Below are positions 62,973 to 64,000 of a DNA stretch of 64,000 nucleotides, piece after piece. A program made the translations under genes and the position numbers. Below the pieces are notes generated by a model. That model had not been told where the DNA came from. It made no database searches and saw only the letters and a list, made by a program, of their open reading frames with translations. This DNA is from Mesorhizobium sp. M8A.F.Ca.ET.218.01.1.1. Lineage in GTDB: Bacteria; Pseudomonadota; Alphaproteobacteria; Rhizobiales; Rhizobiaceae. Every line of letters begins with the position of its first letter. Positions within the stretch are counted from its first letter, which is position 1. Location of the stretch: the NCBI RefSeq assembly GCF_004791165.1, contig NZ_SRUZ01000001.1, positions 602,382 to 666,381 on the forward strand, given 5' to 3'.

Positions 62973-63995
62973 ATGCTGCCATCCCTTACGCCCGCCGAGG
63001 AAAAGTTGCTGCTGCGCTTCGCCGACCCGGAGGCCGCGGCGGTCGAGGACAATTTGTCGGCAAAGGCGCTGTCGGCTCTGCTCGACAATGCCGAATTCCA
63101 CGGCGTCCTGCCGATCATGCTGCGCAAGCTCAGGGAGCGCGGCGACGCGCACCTTCCGTCGAACGCTGGCTTGCAGGACAAACTCGACGATCTGCGCCAG
63201 AAGGCGACGATCGCTACCGGCCAGTCGATGCTGCTGCAGTATCATGGCGACCGCATCATGAAGGGGATGGCGGCGGAAGGCATTCCAGCGCGGATCGTCA
63301 AGGGGCCGGTGTTCGCGCGAAAACTCTACCGTAACGCATCCGACCGGCCGTTCACCGACATCGACATCCTCGTCGAGCCCGCCAACCTTGCACGGGCAAA
63401 CCAGGTGATCGCGGCGTCAGGCTTCGAGCTTGGCAGCAACGAGGCGGAATCCTACCAGCTGCAGGAATTCAAATGGCTGGAAAAGGAGAATTCCAGCCTG
63501 CTGGTCGAGCTGCATGGCGACCTTGTGCACGACACCGGCATGCGTCGCCGCCTGTCGCTGGGGTTTCGCGAGCTGGGCATCATCGACGGCGAGGCTATGG
63601 ACACGCCGGCAGCCCTTTTGACGATCGCCATCGTGCATGCCGCCGGCGGGCATAAATTCCACCGGCTGCAGCTTTGTGTCGACGTGCTGCAAGGCGTACG
63701 CGCGCTGCGATCACCCGAATCGGAAGCCCGCCTGCTCGACGCCGCCCGCATGACCGGCATCGAACTCGAACTGGCGATCGTGCTCAACGTGACCGGCCGC
63801 CTGTTCGGCGAACCGCATGCGCTCGAACTTGCCGGGCGGATCAAACCCGACCTGTCGATACGGTTGGCCAAGAAGCTGATCACGACGAACACGCTGCTCA
63901 GAGTCAATTCCAGGGAGAAGATCGGCTCGCGCCTGCGCCGCGATGCCTTTCGCTGGATCCAGCGCCTGGCCAAGGCCAGGCCATACGCCGCTTGA
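62973..63995 (+). CDS. Nucleotidyltransferase-like protein (NTP_transf_5 type)
   Basis: The 340-residue protein contains ARIVKGPVFARKLY followed by RPFTDIDILVEP (about residues 108-131). The D-x-D is typical of the minimal nucleotidyltransferase fold in the uncharacterised NTP_transf_5 group, often found near polysaccharide genes. The ELHGDLVHD segment could give the third acidic residue. ATG 62973 is used; an in-frame TTG precedes it. It follows dhaK by 70 bases but its content does not suggest a role in that pathway. Confidence 0.75.
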   Translation: MLPSLTPAEEKLLLRFADPEAAAVEDNLSAKALSALLDNAEFHGVLPIMLRKLRERGDAHLPSNAGLQDKLDDLRQKATIATGQSMLLQYHGDRIMKGMAAEGIPARIVKGPVFARKLYRNASDRPFTDIDILVEPANLARANQVIAASGFELGSNEAESYQLQEFKWLEKENSSLLVELHGDLVHDTGMRRRLSLGFRELGIIDGEAMDTPAALLTIAIVHAAGGHKFHRLQLCVDVLQGVRALRSPESEARLLDAARMTGIELELAIVLNVTGRLFGEPHALELAGRIKPDLSIRLAKKLITTNTLLRVNSREKIGSRLRRDAFRWIQRLAKARPYAA

Positions 63996-64000
63996 AGTGG

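Overview
The window is a chromosomal segment of a rhizobium, most probably Mesorhizobium or a close relative in the Phyllobacteriaceae. The evidence is high GC with strong GC3 bias, a rhizobial set of housekeeping genes (two-domain malic enzyme, mutS, glnD, murJ, trpS, ActS/ActR), an Irr-type iron box, and many RIME-like inverted repeats between genes. The genus is inferred from gene content, not from a marker gene. No rRNA, tRNA, insertion sequence or CRISPR array was seen.

Layout. 1-14.7 kb holds core and metabolic genes: ilvD, a VOC protein, prfC, a DAO-type oxidoreductase, a class II amidotransferase with a DUF6356 protein divergent from an Lrp-type regulator, dut, a HAD phosphatase, a secreted protein, a PEP-mutase-like enzyme next to a probable trans-3-hydroxyproline dehydratase, an EI24 membrane protein, a DMT exporter and a PfkB sugar/adenosine kinase. 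14.9-19.0 kb is an accessory patch. An HTH plus MbcA/ParS-like antitoxin-type protein is followed by a distinctly AT-richer two-gene unit: a large N6-adenine methylase with a TaqI-type C-terminal recognition region, and a PIN-domain nuclease whose start overlaps the methylase stop. This unit is the best candidate for an uncharacterised defence system.

19.0-39.8 kb is the conserved backbone: malic enzyme, a glycosyltransferase, mutS, glnD, murJ, trpS, a universal stress protein and an Nfu-type Fe-S protein under a probable Irr box. Between mutS and glnD lie about 7 kb of apparently inserted genes: an aldo/keto reductase with an apparent frameshift, a copper operon (P1B ATPase plus DUF305) with a clear CueR-type promoter, and three tandem glycosyltransferase-25 paralogues. 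The matching cueR gene is 11 kb away at 40.9 kb.

40-50.5 kb carries an L,D-transpeptidase, cueR, a nucleoside deaminase, mmcB, nhaA, actR/actS, hrpB, a DMT transporter and a PIG-L deacetylase.

50.8-62.9 kb looks like one catabolic operon. A carbohydrate ABC importer (binding protein, two permeases, a small membrane protein and two different ATPases) feeds a dihydroxyacetone-kinase module. The module contains an ATP-type fused DhaK-DhaL and a complete PTS-type set with every part as a separate gene: DhaL, DhaM, HPr, enzyme I and DhaK. A small HTH-like protein lies between enzyme I and DhaK. The likely substrate is a short polyol or ketose such as glycerol, dihydroxyacetone or a tetrulose (inference). 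The window ends with a nucleotidyltransferase-like protein.
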